A DNA stretch of 36,406 nucleotides from positions 1-36,406 of the forward strand of contig JAAYQP010000080.1 in assembly GCA_012519195.1 (NCBI GenBank), given 5' to 3'. Positions 7,352 to 16,391 of the stretch are shown here, piece by piece (within the stretch, counting starts at the first letter, position 1; each line of letters begins with the position of its first letter). Origin of the DNA: Clostridiales bacterium. GTDB taxonomy: Bacteria; Bacillota; Clostridia; Lachnospirales; Lachnospiraceae. The translations under genes were made by a program, and so were the position numbers. The notes under the pieces were generated by a model. It was not told the DNA's origin and did no database searches. It saw nothing but the letters and a program-made list of their open reading frames with translations.

Positions 7352-10300
7352 AGCCAATAAAATTAGTGATGAGTGCCCTTGGACCTTTCCGAGGCATTGT
7401 AGAAGTACCATTTTATCAACTGGGTCCCAGTGGATTATTTTTAATTAGTGGTGATACTGGAGCTGGAAAGACAACCATTTTCGATGCCATTTCCTTTGCT
7501 TTATATGGTAATGCCAGTGGCGAGAATCGTTCTTCGGATTCCTTGCGTAGTGATTATGCAGATGATGACGAAAAAACCTATGTAGAATTAACCTTTCTTC
7601 ATCGGGATAAAGAATATATAGTTCTACGAAATCCAACCTATAAAAGAAGTAAGAAAAGAGGTACCGGTACCACAGAGGAAAAGGCGAATGCAACGCTTAC
7701 CATGCCGGATGGGAGAGTTATTACTGGTTATGCTCCAGTGACAGAAGCAATTACGGAATTATTAGGAATTGACTGGAAGCAGTTTAAGCAGATCTCCATG
7801 ATTGCTCAGGGAGAGTTTTTGGAATTGTTAACAGCCGATAGTAATACCCGGGGACTGATCTTTCGTAAGGTGTTTGGTACAGAAATCTATGATACCATAC
7901 AGAAGAAATTAAAAGAGAAGTCGAATCGTTTGAGAAATCAGTGCGAGGATGGCGACAAGCGTATTCAGCAGTATCTCGAGGGAATTCTTTGTGGTGAAGA
8001 ATGCCTTCATAGGGAAGCGATAGAGGAATGGAAGGTGTCAAAAGATATCCATCAGGTTAGTAAGATGATGGATTTACTAGCTTTGTTGATAGATGAAGAC
8101 CGGAATAAGTATAAAGAAGAGAAAGCCTTAAATGATTCTTTGAACAAAGAGATTGCCAAAAAAGCCACAGAATATATAAGAGCGGAACAAATCAATCAAT
8201 TATTTGTAAATCTAAAGCAGGTAGAGGAAGAATACGATAAATTAATGCAGCTTTCCAAAGAGATGGTGCAGGAAGAAAAACGATATCACCTAGCGGAAAA
8301 AGCATTACATATTGTTAAGCCAATCGAGGAGACCTATGTACGTATTAAGAGAGAATTAAACTCCTTAGTTATGGAAATTGAGAAGGGAAAGGAACAAAAA
8401 GCCGTCCTAGAGGATCACTTAAGATCTCTCTTTGCTGTATATAAGGAAAAGGAGGCTAATAAGCCTCGAATCTCAGAATTATCAGTGAAAATAAATCAGC
8501 TGAAAGAAGAACTAATCAAATATGATGAAATCAGCAGACAAGAACAAGTAAAAATAGAGTTGGAAGAAGATAAAGTAAAACTTGAGAAACAGATTTCTGA
8601 TATTGGCTCACAAAAGGGTAAATTAGTTGAGGAACAGGCAGAGAAACAATCAGAATTGGAGAACTATAAGGATACGGATAAGGATCTCGTTCTTTGTGAT
8701 AATAAACTTCAACAGATAGGAAATGCTATAAAACAGTTGAATAGTCTACTATTAAGTATGGAAAATTTAAAGTCTGAAAAGGAAACATTACTGAAACGAC
8801 AGGAGGACTTCTGTATAGCAGAGAATAAGTATCAAGAGATCCGTCATCACTATCAAGAAATGGAAGCTCATTTCCTGCGGGAACAGGCAGGAATCATAGC
8901 GGCAACCTTAAAAACAGGCTTACCTTGTCCGGTATGTGGTTCAACACAGCATCCTAAGAAGGCGATCCTAACGGAGAAAGCACCGAGCGAAGAAGATCTT
9001 AAAAGGGAGAAGGCAATCCTAGATGCAGCGCATAAAGTCTTGATGGATTCAAGTAACAAGTGTGAGAAACAAAAAACAAAGGTGTCGACACTGTGGAAAA
9101 ACCTGAAAGAAAATCTTAATCAAATACTTGATGATGATAATGCTAGCAATTGCAATATGGAATCCTTAATGGAGCTAGTCCATGGAAAGCTTGGACGAAT
9201 GGCGGAGTTGGAAAAAGAAGAGGAACAAAGGCGCTTACAGCTTCAGAAGGAGAATGAACAAAAGAAGTTATGCGCTGATCGACTCATTGAAATAAGAAAT
9301 CAGCTGCAAACTCTGGAAGAGGAATTAGCCAAGAAGCAAGATAAATATTCCGAAGTGATGAAAAGTTTAAGTTCCATTCATGGTACCTTAGTTACTTTGA
9401 AAAAAGATTTAAAATATGCTAGGAAAGAAGAGGCAAAACATGCTACAAAAGAGATTACGGAAGAATGTAATCGACTGCAAACAGAGTTAACGGAGGCAGA
9501 AACTGCCTATCGAGAAACAGAATTAAAACTTACTAATACGGCAGCAGTTGTTCGCGAAAACGAGAAAATGTTTCGCATGAAATTAGAAGAATATCAGGAA
9601 GTAAAGTCCCGGTTCATACAGAAGTTAGAGGAATGTGGTTTTACAGACAAAGGCCATGGAAGGAAGTCCTTAGATGCTCATACCTTAGAGCTAGAGTTGG
9701 ATTTTGCAAAGGCTCTAGATCATGAGGTTGCCATTACATCAGAACCTTTATCGAATGAGCCAGCATTTGATGAAGGGGTAGCCATCTATCGCCAGATACT
9801 CTTGACAGAGGAAGAGTTGTCAAGTCTTCGTAATTCAATCGAACTCTATTATCGAAACAAAGAGAAGCTAGAAGAAAAAATAAAACAACTTAAGATGAAT
9901 ACCGATCACCAGGAAGTGAAGGATCTTGAAAAGCTTGCTCAGGAGCAAAGAGAATTAGATCAAAGAAAGGCGGAATGCGAAGATCGGGTAGGGCGTATTT
10001 TTAATAGGCTAAGTAACAATGAAGCAATCTATCATAAGGTCAATGAAGAAAATAAAGAGTTGGTAAAAATACGCCAGGATTATTTGACCTATAATGAGCT
10101 TAGCAAAACAGCCAATGGCGATCTAGCCGGTAAATCAAAGATCGCCTTCGAACAATATGTACAAGCCTTTTATTTTGATAAGATAATCAAGGAAGCAAAT
10201 AATCGCTTTTATAAGATGTCGAATCATCAATATATCCTAATGAGAAAGGAAGATCCATCGAATCTAAGAAGCTCCACAGGTCTAGAACTGGAAGTTATGG

Positions 10301-10626
10301 ATTACTATACAGGGAAAGTAAGATCCATCAAATCCTTATCTGGAGGAGAATCCTTTAAAGCGGCATTATCCCTTGCCCTTGGATTATCCGATGTTATTCA
10401 AAGTTTTGCCGGTGGGATCGAGGTGGATGCCATGTTTGTAGATGAAGGTTTTGGTTCCTTGGATAGTGATTCCCTAGAACAGGCCATTGAGACCTTAAAT
10501 TCCTTAGCCATAGGAAATCGATTTGTTGGAATCATATCCCATGTAAGCGAACTAAAGGAGAGAATTGATAAGAAGATCTTGCTTGAGAAAAGCATGGAGG
10601 GAAGTAGTTTACGTTTAATAGTTTAA
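7348..10626 (+). CDS. sbcC: Exonuclease subunit SbcC (Rad50-type ATPase)
   Basis: SMC-like ATPase partner of SbcD. At 1092 residues it is of usual size. An N-terminal Walker A (GDTGAGKTT near residue 35) is followed by long coiled coils rich in Glu, Lys and Gln. A zinc-hook apex CPVC (Cys527, Cys530) sits in the middle. The C-terminal half-domain has the ABC signature LSGGESF and Walker B MFVDEGFGSLD. The ATP site forms by folding the two ends together, and the hook joins two complexes. It is transcribed with sbcD through the 4-base overlap, and transcription likely ends at the inverted repeat 10648-10722. Confidence 0.96.
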   Translation: MKPIKLVMSALGPFRGIVEVPFYQLGPSGLFLISGDTGAGKTTIFDAISFALYGNASGENRSSDSLRSDYADDDEKTYVELTFLHRDKEYIVLRNPTYKRSKKRGTGTTEEKANATLTMPDGRVITGYAPVTEAITELLGIDWKQFKQISMIAQGEFLELLTADSNTRGLIFRKVFGTEIYDTIQKKLKEKSNRLRNQCEDGDKRIQQYLEGILCGEECLHREAIEEWKVSKDIHQVSKMMDLLALLIDEDRNKYKEEKALNDSLNKEIAKKATEYIRAEQINQLFVNLKQVEEEYDKLMQLSKEMVQEEKRYHLAEKALHIVKPIEETYVRIKRELNSLVMEIEKGKEQKAVLEDHLRSLFAVYKEKEANKPRISELSVKINQLKEELIKYDEISRQEQVKIELEEDKVKLEKQISDIGSQKGKLVEEQAEKQSELENYKDTDKDLVLCDNKLQQIGNAIKQLNSLLLSMENLKSEKETLLKRQEDFCIAENKYQEIRHHYQEMEAHFLREQAGIIAATLKTGLPCPVCGSTQHPKKAILTEKAPSEEDLKREKAILDAAHKVLMDSSNKCEKQKTKVSTLWKNLKENLNQILDDDNASNCNMESLMELVHGKLGRMAELEKEEEQRRLQLQKENEQKKLCADRLIEIRNQLQTLEEELAKKQDKYSEVMKSLSSIHGTLVTLKKDLKYARKEEAKHATKEITEECNRLQTELTEAETAYRETELKLTNTAAVVRENEKMFRMKLEEYQEVKSRFIQKLEECGFTDKGHGRKSLDAHTLELELDFAKALDHEVAITSEPLSNEPAFDEGVAIYRQILLTEEELSSLRNSIELYYRNKEKLEEKIKQLKMNTDHQEVKDLEKLAQEQRELDQRKAECEDRVGRIFNRLSNNEAIYHKVNEENKELVKIRQDYLTYNELSKTANGDLAGKSKIAFEQYVQAFYFDKIIKEANNRFYKMSNHQYILMRKEDPSNLRSSTGLELEVMDYYTGKVRSIKSLSGGESFKAALSLALGLSDVIQSFAGGIEVDAMFVDEGFGSLDSDSLEQAIETLNSLAIGNRFVGIISHVSELKERIDKKILLEKSMEGSSLRLIV

Positions 10627-10647
10627 TAGGATTGAGAAGGGGTTATT

Positions 10648-10722
10648 GAAAATAGCGTATGATTTATAATCCATAAGAGCGTGAGCGTGTCTACGCTGGA
10701 TAAAAATCATACGCTATTTTTC
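10648..10722. terminator. Large bidirectional terminator-like inverted repeat
   Basis: Two 26-base arms (10648-10673 and 10697-10722) match at nearly every position and end in an A tract and a T tract. The hairpin therefore terminates in both directions, suiting the convergent sbcC and phosphatase genes. The 23-base interior has its own small AGCG/CGCT pairing. One arm contains the 15-mer also found at 1221-1235. Confidence 0.75.
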
Positions 10723-10780
10723 ACAACTGCGATAGTCTTATTATTCAACAATATTTATTGAGATATTTCACTTATAAATT

Positions 10781-11512
10781 CTAGTTTTTTTGCTTCCATA
10801 CCGGTCCACCATAATATTCTTCAAAGAAACCTGCGGTTGAGAGGGGTTCATTTGCAACATACAAGTGGGATGTATCTCCAATGGAATGACATCGGAAATA
10901 GACTTTGCCTTCCTCTCTTTCTTCGGAAACTACGGTTGTAATTGAAGTAGGCGCTACGTACAAACCTTGCCATAAGAGAGGTGCAGCGATTCCAAGTAGA
11001 TGGGATAGAATTGCAAATTGTACACCCAAATGGCAGAAAATCACGATTGTATCTTTGTTACCTTTATCACATAAATAATAATTACCCTTCCTATGATAAC
11101 CATAGTTGGCTAAAAATTTATCAAAATTATCAGTAATATAGCGGTAAACCTTTTCTACATCGCCTGTTGCCATGATCGGTTCTTTTAACCATAGCTCCTT
11201 ATCATAGAAATTGGGTTTACAGGTCCAATCAGCAGGCATGAAATCCCAGGGGATATTTTTTTCTCCAGTTTGTTCATTAATAATACGGCCGGGAAATTCT
11301 TGGAGCCAATCATAAACGGTCGCTTCTCTTTTTAGCCGATCTAGGGTAGGTTTGGCTGTGGCGCGGGCTCTCCCTAGTGGAGAACAATAGAAATCCCGTA
11401 CTTCTAATTTTTCCAAGCGGTCTGCTAAAAGCTCCGCTTCACGGAAACCTTTCTGGGTTAAAGAATCCTTCACATAATCCGGTTCCCCATGACGAACAAA
11501 TAATAATTTCAT
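10781..11512 (-). CDS. Histidine phosphatase family protein
   Basis: Member of the phosphoglycerate-mutase-like histidine phosphatase superfamily. The N-terminal LLFVRHGEPDY contains the phospho-accepting His8 in an RHG motif; the second-half FCHLGVQFAILSH supplies the other active-site histidine. At 243 residues it is longer than the simplest members and has an insert around residues 90-150 rich in Trp and Tyr. The substrate cannot be read from the sequence. ATG at 11512 is chosen because AAAGGAG lies 6 bases upstream; an in-frame earlier start has no such site. It is monocistronic on the minus strand. Confidence 0.85.
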   Translation of the reverse strand: MKLLFVRHGEPDYVKDSLTQKGFREAELLADRLEKLEVRDFYCSPLGRARATAKPTLDRLKREATVYDWLQEFPGRIINEQTGEKNIPWDFMPADWTCKPNFYDKELWLKEPIMATGDVEKVYRYITDNFDKFLANYGYHRKGNYYLCDKGNKDTIVIFCHLGVQFAILSHLLGIAAPLLWQGLYVAPTSITTVVSEEREEGKVYFRCHSIGDTSHLYVANEPLSTAGFFEEYYGGPVWKQKN

Positions 11513-11603
11513 ATGTAACTCCTTTCCAAAAACCATCGTGTCAGTTCCGTTTCGCTATATCCTATATTAAATGATTTGGGGGAAATTGTCCATGTTTACA
11601 TAT

Positions 11604-11632
11604 TTGTTTCTCTCTCATAAATTTGCTATAAT
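11604..11632 (+). promoter_or_regulatory. Putative promoter of the HAD phosphatase gene
   Basis: TTGTTT (11604-11609), a 17-base spacer and TATAAT (11627-11632). The leader to the ATG at 11725 would be about 85 bases, with no fold that stands out. Confidence 0.6.
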
Positions 11633-11724
11633 GTTAGATAGGAGATAAAGTCCTAGTTGAATTTAAAATGTCGTCATAGATTTATATAGGGACTTAGAAA
11701 ATAAAACATAAGAAGGAGATCGCT

Positions 11725-12333
11725 ATGATAGATACGATAGTTTTTGATATTGGAAATGTTCTTGCGCATTTTTGCTGGGAGGATTATTTGGTGGATTGCG
11801 GATATTCGCAGGAGGTAATTGATAAGGTTAGCAAAGCTACCGTATTAAGCCCTTTATGGAATGAGTTGGATCGTGGAGCACGGAAGGAAGAAGAGATATT
11901 TGCGGAATTTGTGAAATTAGATCCAAGCGTAGAGAAAGAGATCATGGCTATGTATAAAGATGCTCTTGACCTAGTGAAGGAATTTGACTATGCCGCTGAT
12001 TTTGTACGTACCTTAAAGAGAAATGGATATAAAATATATCTACTATCGAATTATGCAAGATTCACCTTTGAACATGCTAAGAAAATCTTCAAATTTATTC
12101 AGTATGTGGACGGTGGTGTAATATCCTACCAAGTAAAATACACGAAACCGGAAGCGGAAATTTATCAGACTCTGATTGACAAGTATAAGATTGAACCAAA
12201 AAAGGCAGTTTTCTTAGATGATTTACAAGCGAATCTAGAGGGAGCCAAGCCTTTCGGTTTTCATACGATTCGTGTTGAATCCCATGAGCAAGCTTTAGAA
12301 GATTTAAGAAAACTTGGTGTTCGAGTGGATTAA
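11725..12333 (+). CDS. HAD-superfamily phosphatase, YihX-like
   Basis: Cytoplasmic haloacid dehalogenase-type hydrolase of subfamily IA, 202 residues. Motif I is FDIGNVL (nucleophile Asp8), motif II LLSN near residue 107, motif III the lysine in KPEAEIYQ and motif IV FLDD near residue 163. The DxGN form of motif I, the ELDRGARKEEEIF segment and the overall length match E. coli YihX, an alpha-glucose-1-phosphatase. A sugar-1-phosphate phosphatase is therefore a reasonable guess, and mannose-1-P from the GH130 reaction in this window would be a candidate, but that link is speculative. The start has AGAAGGAG upstream. The CBS gene follows within 70 bases. Confidence 0.8.
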   Translation: MIDTIVFDIGNVLAHFCWEDYLVDCGYSQEVIDKVSKATVLSPLWNELDRGARKEEEIFAEFVKLDPSVEKEIMAMYKDALDLVKEFDYAADFVRTLKRNGYKIYLLSNYARFTFEHAKKIFKFIQYVDGGVISYQVKYTKPEAEIYQTLIDKYKIEPKKAVFLDDLQANLEGAKPFGFHTIRVESHEQALEDLRKLGVRVD

Positions 12334-12402
12334 AGACGATCGCTTGCTTGTCCCTATGAACAGATGTTGAAACGGATTTTGATGAAATTGAGGAATGCAA
12401 GA

Positions 12403-12834
12403 ATGAATATAGCTTATTTTATTAAAACAAAAAGTGAAGTATCGTACTTATATGATGATTTTACATTGCGTCAGGCTCTTGAGAAAATGAGGTATCACGG
12501 TTACACAGCCATACCGGTATTAAATAGTGACAATAAATACATAGGAACGGTCAGTGAAGGGGATTTTCTGTGGTATTTAATCGAGGACGAGACCGATGAA
12601 TTGTATAAGATTAATATACAAAGTGTTGAGGATACAAAAATAAAAGATGTTCTTACCTTTGATAAGAATCCTCCTGTACGGATAACTGCAACGATGGAGG
12701 AGCTACTAACAAGAGCCATGGATCAAAACTTTATTCCGGTAATTGATGACAGAGATTATTTTATTGGTATTGTCACTCGAAGAGATATCATAAAGCATTT
12801 TTACAAAAATATCAATGTATTGGATCTGGATTAG
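12403..12834 (+). CDS. Two-CBS-domain protein
   Basis: A 143-residue cytoplasmic protein made almost only of a CBS pair. The first CBS carries GYTAIPVLNSDNKYIGTVS near residues 40-58; the second has FIPVIDDRDYFIGIVTRRDI near 110-130. Length and motifs resemble B. subtilis CbpB/DarB (YkuL), which binds AMP or c-di-AMP and signals to partner proteins. That assignment is by memory of the family. ATG 12403 is preferred because a GAGGAA site lies upstream; ATG 12364 has none and adds 13 basic residues. It probably shares a transcript with the HAD gene and the long gene downstream. Confidence 0.75.
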   Translation: MNIAYFIKTKSEVSYLYDDFTLRQALEKMRYHGYTAIPVLNSDNKYIGTVSEGDFLWYLIEDETDELYKINIQSVEDTKIKDVLTFDKNPPVRITATMEELLTRAMDQNFIPVIDDRDYFIGIVTRRDIIKHFYKNINVLDLD

Positions 12835-12871
12835 GCAAACAAAAGGGATATAAGTAGCTTGGAGGGTACAA

Positions 12872-15049
12872 ATGATTACAATATGTTTGGATGAATATGG
12901 AGTATTTGAAGAGGATTCTGCTCTGCAAGATAAATTTGTCGGGGGAATCATCTATCAAGGAGAGGATGTGGAGGCAGAAAGGTGCCGGCTAAGAAATCTT
13001 TTTGAGAAGGTTTGTAGAGACAAGAATGGAGTATTCCCTAGGGATTTACACTATACTTATAATGGATCGAATCGACAACAGGTTCAAGCTATTAAATATA
13101 CGCTAAAGAGACATTGGAAAAAGTTCTTTCAGGAAGCGAAGGGGGAATACCGTATCTTTTGCCTCTTGGATAGTAAGGCTGGACGAAGTCTGTATTCTAA
13201 AAATACCCATTTACTCAATGACAAATCCGGCAGTATGATGTATGAGCATATGGCTACCGAGGTGTTGGAAAATATCATCCTGTATAATCCCTTGCTTAAC
13301 GATCATAGGATTCGTCTGGAAGCGGCTACCCGTATTGCAAAGGTAGCAATCGATGATTATGATAATATACGTGAATATGAAGAATTGGGTTATCGTAGTA
13401 AGCAGCTCCAGCCTGGCGAAGATCAATATACTTATTTTGTAACCGATGATAAAACTTATCGAACGGCCCTAAGTTACATGGTTCGAAACAGTGAAGAGAT
13501 ATTAGATATTCGAGAGTGCCATGTTGATAGCATAAATTATCGTGATCCAGAGGAAATGGAATTTCTGTATCTAGCAGATTGTATCTGCTCTGAGATCGGG
13601 GCTTGCATAAGGAACAAAAATATAGAAACGGCATTCTATGACTTGCAAGATTGGAGTAAAGAGGTGACCGGTAACCCTGCCTATCTGTGGGCATACGATG
13701 ATGTTGAAGACGATTATCGTAGATTATTTAATGCCTGGAGGGCTCAGGATCTCTATCGATATTTTTCCTTAGCCTATGATTTTAGAAAAGAAACAGAGAC
13801 CTCCAAACTTTATCGATACTATGAGGAATACTGGCTTTTGGCCATGGAGGAGTCTCTAGTTCATAAGGTGCTAAAGAATCAAGAGCAGATTAACCTCATA
13901 GGGAATGGATTGTCAAAATTGTCGGCTTCTATCTTTGTCAATAATTTCGATGAAAATAAAGCCTATGCCATACTTCAGGATTTCCTTAAGTTAGGTAGAA
14001 ATATTAACAACAAAGATATTATTAACAAAATATCATCCGTAGGAATTGCGATTAATAATCATCTAGGCAAATATCACGAATCTTTAGAATTGTATCAGTC
14101 TTTTTTAGAAAGCTATAATGATTCAGGGATTCATTCTTTTCTTGAGGTTAACAATCGAATTGCGGTCACATATTCCAATGTATTTCAGTTCGATCGATCT
14201 TTAAGAATAGCGGAGGAAAATGTTCATGCCTGGATGAAACTAAAGGAAGCAGAGATTCAGATTGCCCAGAAACACCCACTGGGGCAGAATATCCAGATTA
14301 AAAATCTAAATTTAGGACGTAGTTATAGCTCCTGTGGCCAATATAAGGCATTTCTTCGTAGAAAAGATGCACTAGGAGATTTTGAGGCGGCCCTACTGGA
14401 ATTTGCAAAAGTAGATGAGAATGGAAAAATCATTGAGAGAAACCCTAACTATTATATAAGTTTATCCTATCTGCTGCATTATGCAATTGATCAGAAGGAT
14501 TATAATTTATATAAAAAGTATGCAGCCGAATATTTTGGTGGGACATTAGATCCAAAGGATCAGTTTCAATCCATACTGAATATGGATCATCATAAGATCG
14601 ATCGTAATTTTGCATTCTTTGTCTATATAAAGGCACTATGGTACTTTTATAAAGATAGTATGGATACGGAATTTGTCCTGCAGATAGCGAAAATGGATTA
14701 TGAAGAAGAAGGATTTATTACAGATGGGCATCCTTGGGAGTTGATTGGCAAGTACCTTGCTAAATTAGCTTTTGCAGCAGGGGATTTTGAACTGAGTGAT
14801 ACAATTATTCAAAATATCGGGATCAAAATGGTATTATCTGATGAGCTGATGAAGGGGATCTATCTTTATACCAAGTTGGATTACTACCATATGAAAAAGG
14901 ACTTAGATCATTTTCATCAAGCACGCCTTGATTTCCAGCAATGGTGTATGCAGGAGGAATATAAGGATTACTTCATTGACTATACCCTGTTAGAGGATGA
15001 AGCTTTCTATCAAGCAGTTGGGCGGATGTTTACCTATATGTATAATTAA
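12872..15049 (+). CDS. Probable DUF3800-like (RNase H-fold) protein with helical-repeat C-terminus
   Basis: A 725-residue cytoplasmic protein. The N-terminus begins ICLDEYG (Asp7, Glu8), continues with a GGIIYQG strand and LHYT (His60), and at residues about 228-243 reads EMEFLYLADCICSEIG. This pattern, an early DExG and a late LAD before a helix, is that of DUF3800 proteins, predicted RNase H-fold nucleases. From about residue 270 to the end the sequence is helical with TPR-like periodicity (NHLGKYHESLELYQSFLESY, YSNVFQFDRSLRIAEENV). I know of no characterised function. The start follows TTGGAGGG. It lies 37 bases after the CBS gene and 37 before the BFD-like gene, so a shared transcript is likely. 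Confidence 0.55.
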   Translation: MITICLDEYGVFEEDSALQDKFVGGIIYQGEDVEAERCRLRNLFEKVCRDKNGVFPRDLHYTYNGSNRQQVQAIKYTLKRHWKKFFQEAKGEYRIFCLLDSKAGRSLYSKNTHLLNDKSGSMMYEHMATEVLENIILYNPLLNDHRIRLEAATRIAKVAIDDYDNIREYEELGYRSKQLQPGEDQYTYFVTDDKTYRTALSYMVRNSEEILDIRECHVDSINYRDPEEMEFLYLADCICSEIGACIRNKNIETAFYDLQDWSKEVTGNPAYLWAYDDVEDDYRRLFNAWRAQDLYRYFSLAYDFRKETETSKLYRYYEEYWLLAMEESLVHKVLKNQEQINLIGNGLSKLSASIFVNNFDENKAYAILQDFLKLGRNINNKDIINKISSVGIAINNHLGKYHESLELYQSFLESYNDSGIHSFLEVNNRIAVTYSNVFQFDRSLRIAEENVHAWMKLKEAEIQIAQKHPLGQNIQIKNLNLGRSYSSCGQYKAFLRRKDALGDFEAALLEFAKVDENGKIIERNPNYYISLSYLLHYAIDQKDYNLYKKYAAEYFGGTLDPKDQFQSILNMDHHKIDRNFAFFVYIKALWYFYKDSMDTEFVLQIAKMDYEEEGFITDGHPWELIGKYLAKLAFAAGDFELSDTIIQNIGIKMVLSDELMKGIYLYTKLDYYHMKKDLDHFHQARLDFQQWCMQEEYKDYFIDYTLLEDEAFYQAVGRMFTYMYN

Positions 15050-15086
15050 AGTATAAGTAGGCTAAATTAAATCCAGGAGGAGAAAA

Positions 15087-15305
15087 ATGGATCAAAATAA
15101 TAAAAATTCAGAAATCCTGGATAAGATGACTAAAGTATGTATCTGCAAAAGTATCAGCAGGGCTACAATGAAGAAAGTGATTAGTAGCGGAGCTAGAAGC
15201 TTAGAGGAGGTTCAAAAAGCCACAGGAGCTGGTTCCGGTTCCTGTGGAGGCAGGCGATGTACCCCAAAGATTCTTCAGTTATTAGAGGATATGAAAGATG
15301 AGTAA
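15087..15305 (+). CDS. BFD-like [2Fe-2S]-binding protein
   Basis: A 72-residue protein with the BFD-like ferredoxin pattern: CIC (Cys18, Cys20) and, after a helix, GSCGGRRC (Cys53, Cys58) followed by TPKI. The second pair is spaced C-x4-C rather than the C-x2-C of bacterioferritin-associated ferredoxin. Such short stand-alone domains bind a 2Fe-2S cluster and act in electron transfer or iron release. The start follows CCAGGAGGAG. The 186-bp palindrome begins 4 bases after the stop codon. Confidence 0.8.
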   Translation: MDQNNKNSEILDKMTKVCICKSISRATMKKVISSGARSLEEVQKATGAGSGSCGGRRCTPKILQLLEDMKDE

Positions 15306-15309
15306 GGAA

Positions 15310-15495
15310 CAGTTGTAAAATGATATAAGGGTGCATAGATATATTCGTAATGCACCGTTAGAAGAACTCTTTCTGTAATTTGTGTTGTCATAAGCGAACA
15401 TATCATGTTCGATATGTGACAATACAAATTACAGAAAGAGTTCTTCTGTCGGTGTGTGAGAATATATCTATGCACCCGGTTCAATTTTACAACTG
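15310..15495. repeat. 186-bp near-perfect palindrome (foldback or MITE-like element)
   Basis: The two halves are reverse complements over their full length: identical blocks of 12 (15310-15321 with 15484-15495), 18 (GGGTGCATAGATATATTC) and 24 bases, then TTGTCA and GAACAT around a centre near 15403. Unmatched stretches are short (6-11 bases). The left arm can also fold on itself (GGTGCAT with ATGCACC). No flanking target-site duplication is evident. Downstream comes CCTCTTTTTTTC, so as RNA it could also act as a very long terminator for the BFD-like gene. No protein is likely inside it. Confidence 0.8.
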
Positions 15496-15626
15496 CCTCT
15501 TTTTTTCTTGCTCCCTGAAAATTGCCATTGTGATTCTGCAAATAATTATATACAATAGGATTAACTTAGAACAGGGTAGTTAAAAACTAGCTAGGATTAA
15601 GAATGACTTTAAAGGAGTATACCTAT

Positions 15627-16361
15627 ATGAAAGTGATAGCGCATAGAGGATATAGCGGTAAGTATCCGGAAAATACGATGCTTGCCTTCAAAAAGGCAGA
15701 AAAGGCAGGTTGTGACGAGATTGAATTAGATGTCCAATTAACTAAGGATAAGGTATTGGTAATTATTCATGATGAAACAATTGACAGGGTATCGGATGGT
15801 AGCGGTTTTGTAAGGGACTACACCTTTAAAGAATTGCAAAGGTTTAATATCAATAAGAAGTTTGGAGATAAGTATGGTTTTAATGCGATTCCATGTTTTG
15901 AAGAATATCTAAGCTGGGTTAAGACAAAACAGATAACAACAAATATTGAGTTGAAGTCTGGAAATTACTATTATGAGGATTTGGAAGAAAAAGTGATCAA
16001 GCTAATTCGAGAATATGGCATGGAGAGTAGGGTCATGTTTTCTTCCTTCAATCACGTTTCGCTTATTCGCTGTAAGCAATTAATTCCGGAAATTAGTTGC
16101 GGTGTACTGACGCTTAAAAATGGACTCGGTAACGCTGGATATTTTGCCAGTAAGTATCATTTTGAATGTTATCATCCTGATATCCGAGGTGTTACGGATG
16201 AAACGATTCAAAATTGTAAGGACTATGGTATTAAGATCAATGTCTGGACAGTGAATAATGAGGAGGGACTAGAAAAACTTTATGATTGGGGCTGTGACGG
16301 CGTGATTACGAACTATCCTAAGCTTTGTAAAAACTGGCTGGCTTTAAAGGAAAATAAATAA
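15627..16361 (+). CDS. Glycerophosphodiester phosphodiesterase
   Basis: Hydrolyses glycerophosphodiesters to sn-glycerol-3-phosphate and an alcohol. The 244 residues carry the GDPD motifs: AHRGYSGKYPENT (His6, Arg7), EIELDVQLTKD (Glu33, Asp35) and IIHDETIDR (His48). The C-terminal WTVNNEEGLEKLYDWGCDGVITNYP is also typical. No signal peptide, so cytoplasmic. ATG 15627 has AAAGGAG 9 bases upstream; the in-frame ATG at 15603 has no ribosome site. It lies downstream of the palindrome and 30 bases before the YccF gene, so those two probably form one operon. Confidence 0.92.
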   Translation: MKVIAHRGYSGKYPENTMLAFKKAEKAGCDEIELDVQLTKDKVLVIIHDETIDRVSDGSGFVRDYTFKELQRFNINKKFGDKYGFNAIPCFEEYLSWVKTKQITTNIELKSGNYYYEDLEEKVIKLIREYGMESRVMFSSFNHVSLIRCKQLIPEISCGVLTLKNGLGNAGYFASKYHFECYHPDIRGVTDETIQNCKDYGIKINVWTVNNEEGLEKLYDWGCDGVITNYPKLCKNWLALKENK

Positions 16362-16391
16362 AATTGATACCATCTAAGGAGGTTTGTTTAT

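Noticed and set aside
11725-11760. Motif I of the HAD protein (DIGN) taken as catalytically dead
   Set aside because: The same DxGN form occurs in YihX, an active sugar phosphatase, so it is a subfamily feature.
15237-15270. C-x4-C spacing in the BFD-like protein as a novelty
   Set aside because: I believe this spacing is common in clostridial BFD-like domains, so it is not evidence of a new cofactor site.
15275-15583. Overlapping short ORFs on both strands across the palindrome
   Set aside because: They exist only because the inverted repeat happens to be open in two frames; there are no ribosome sites or recognisable motifs.
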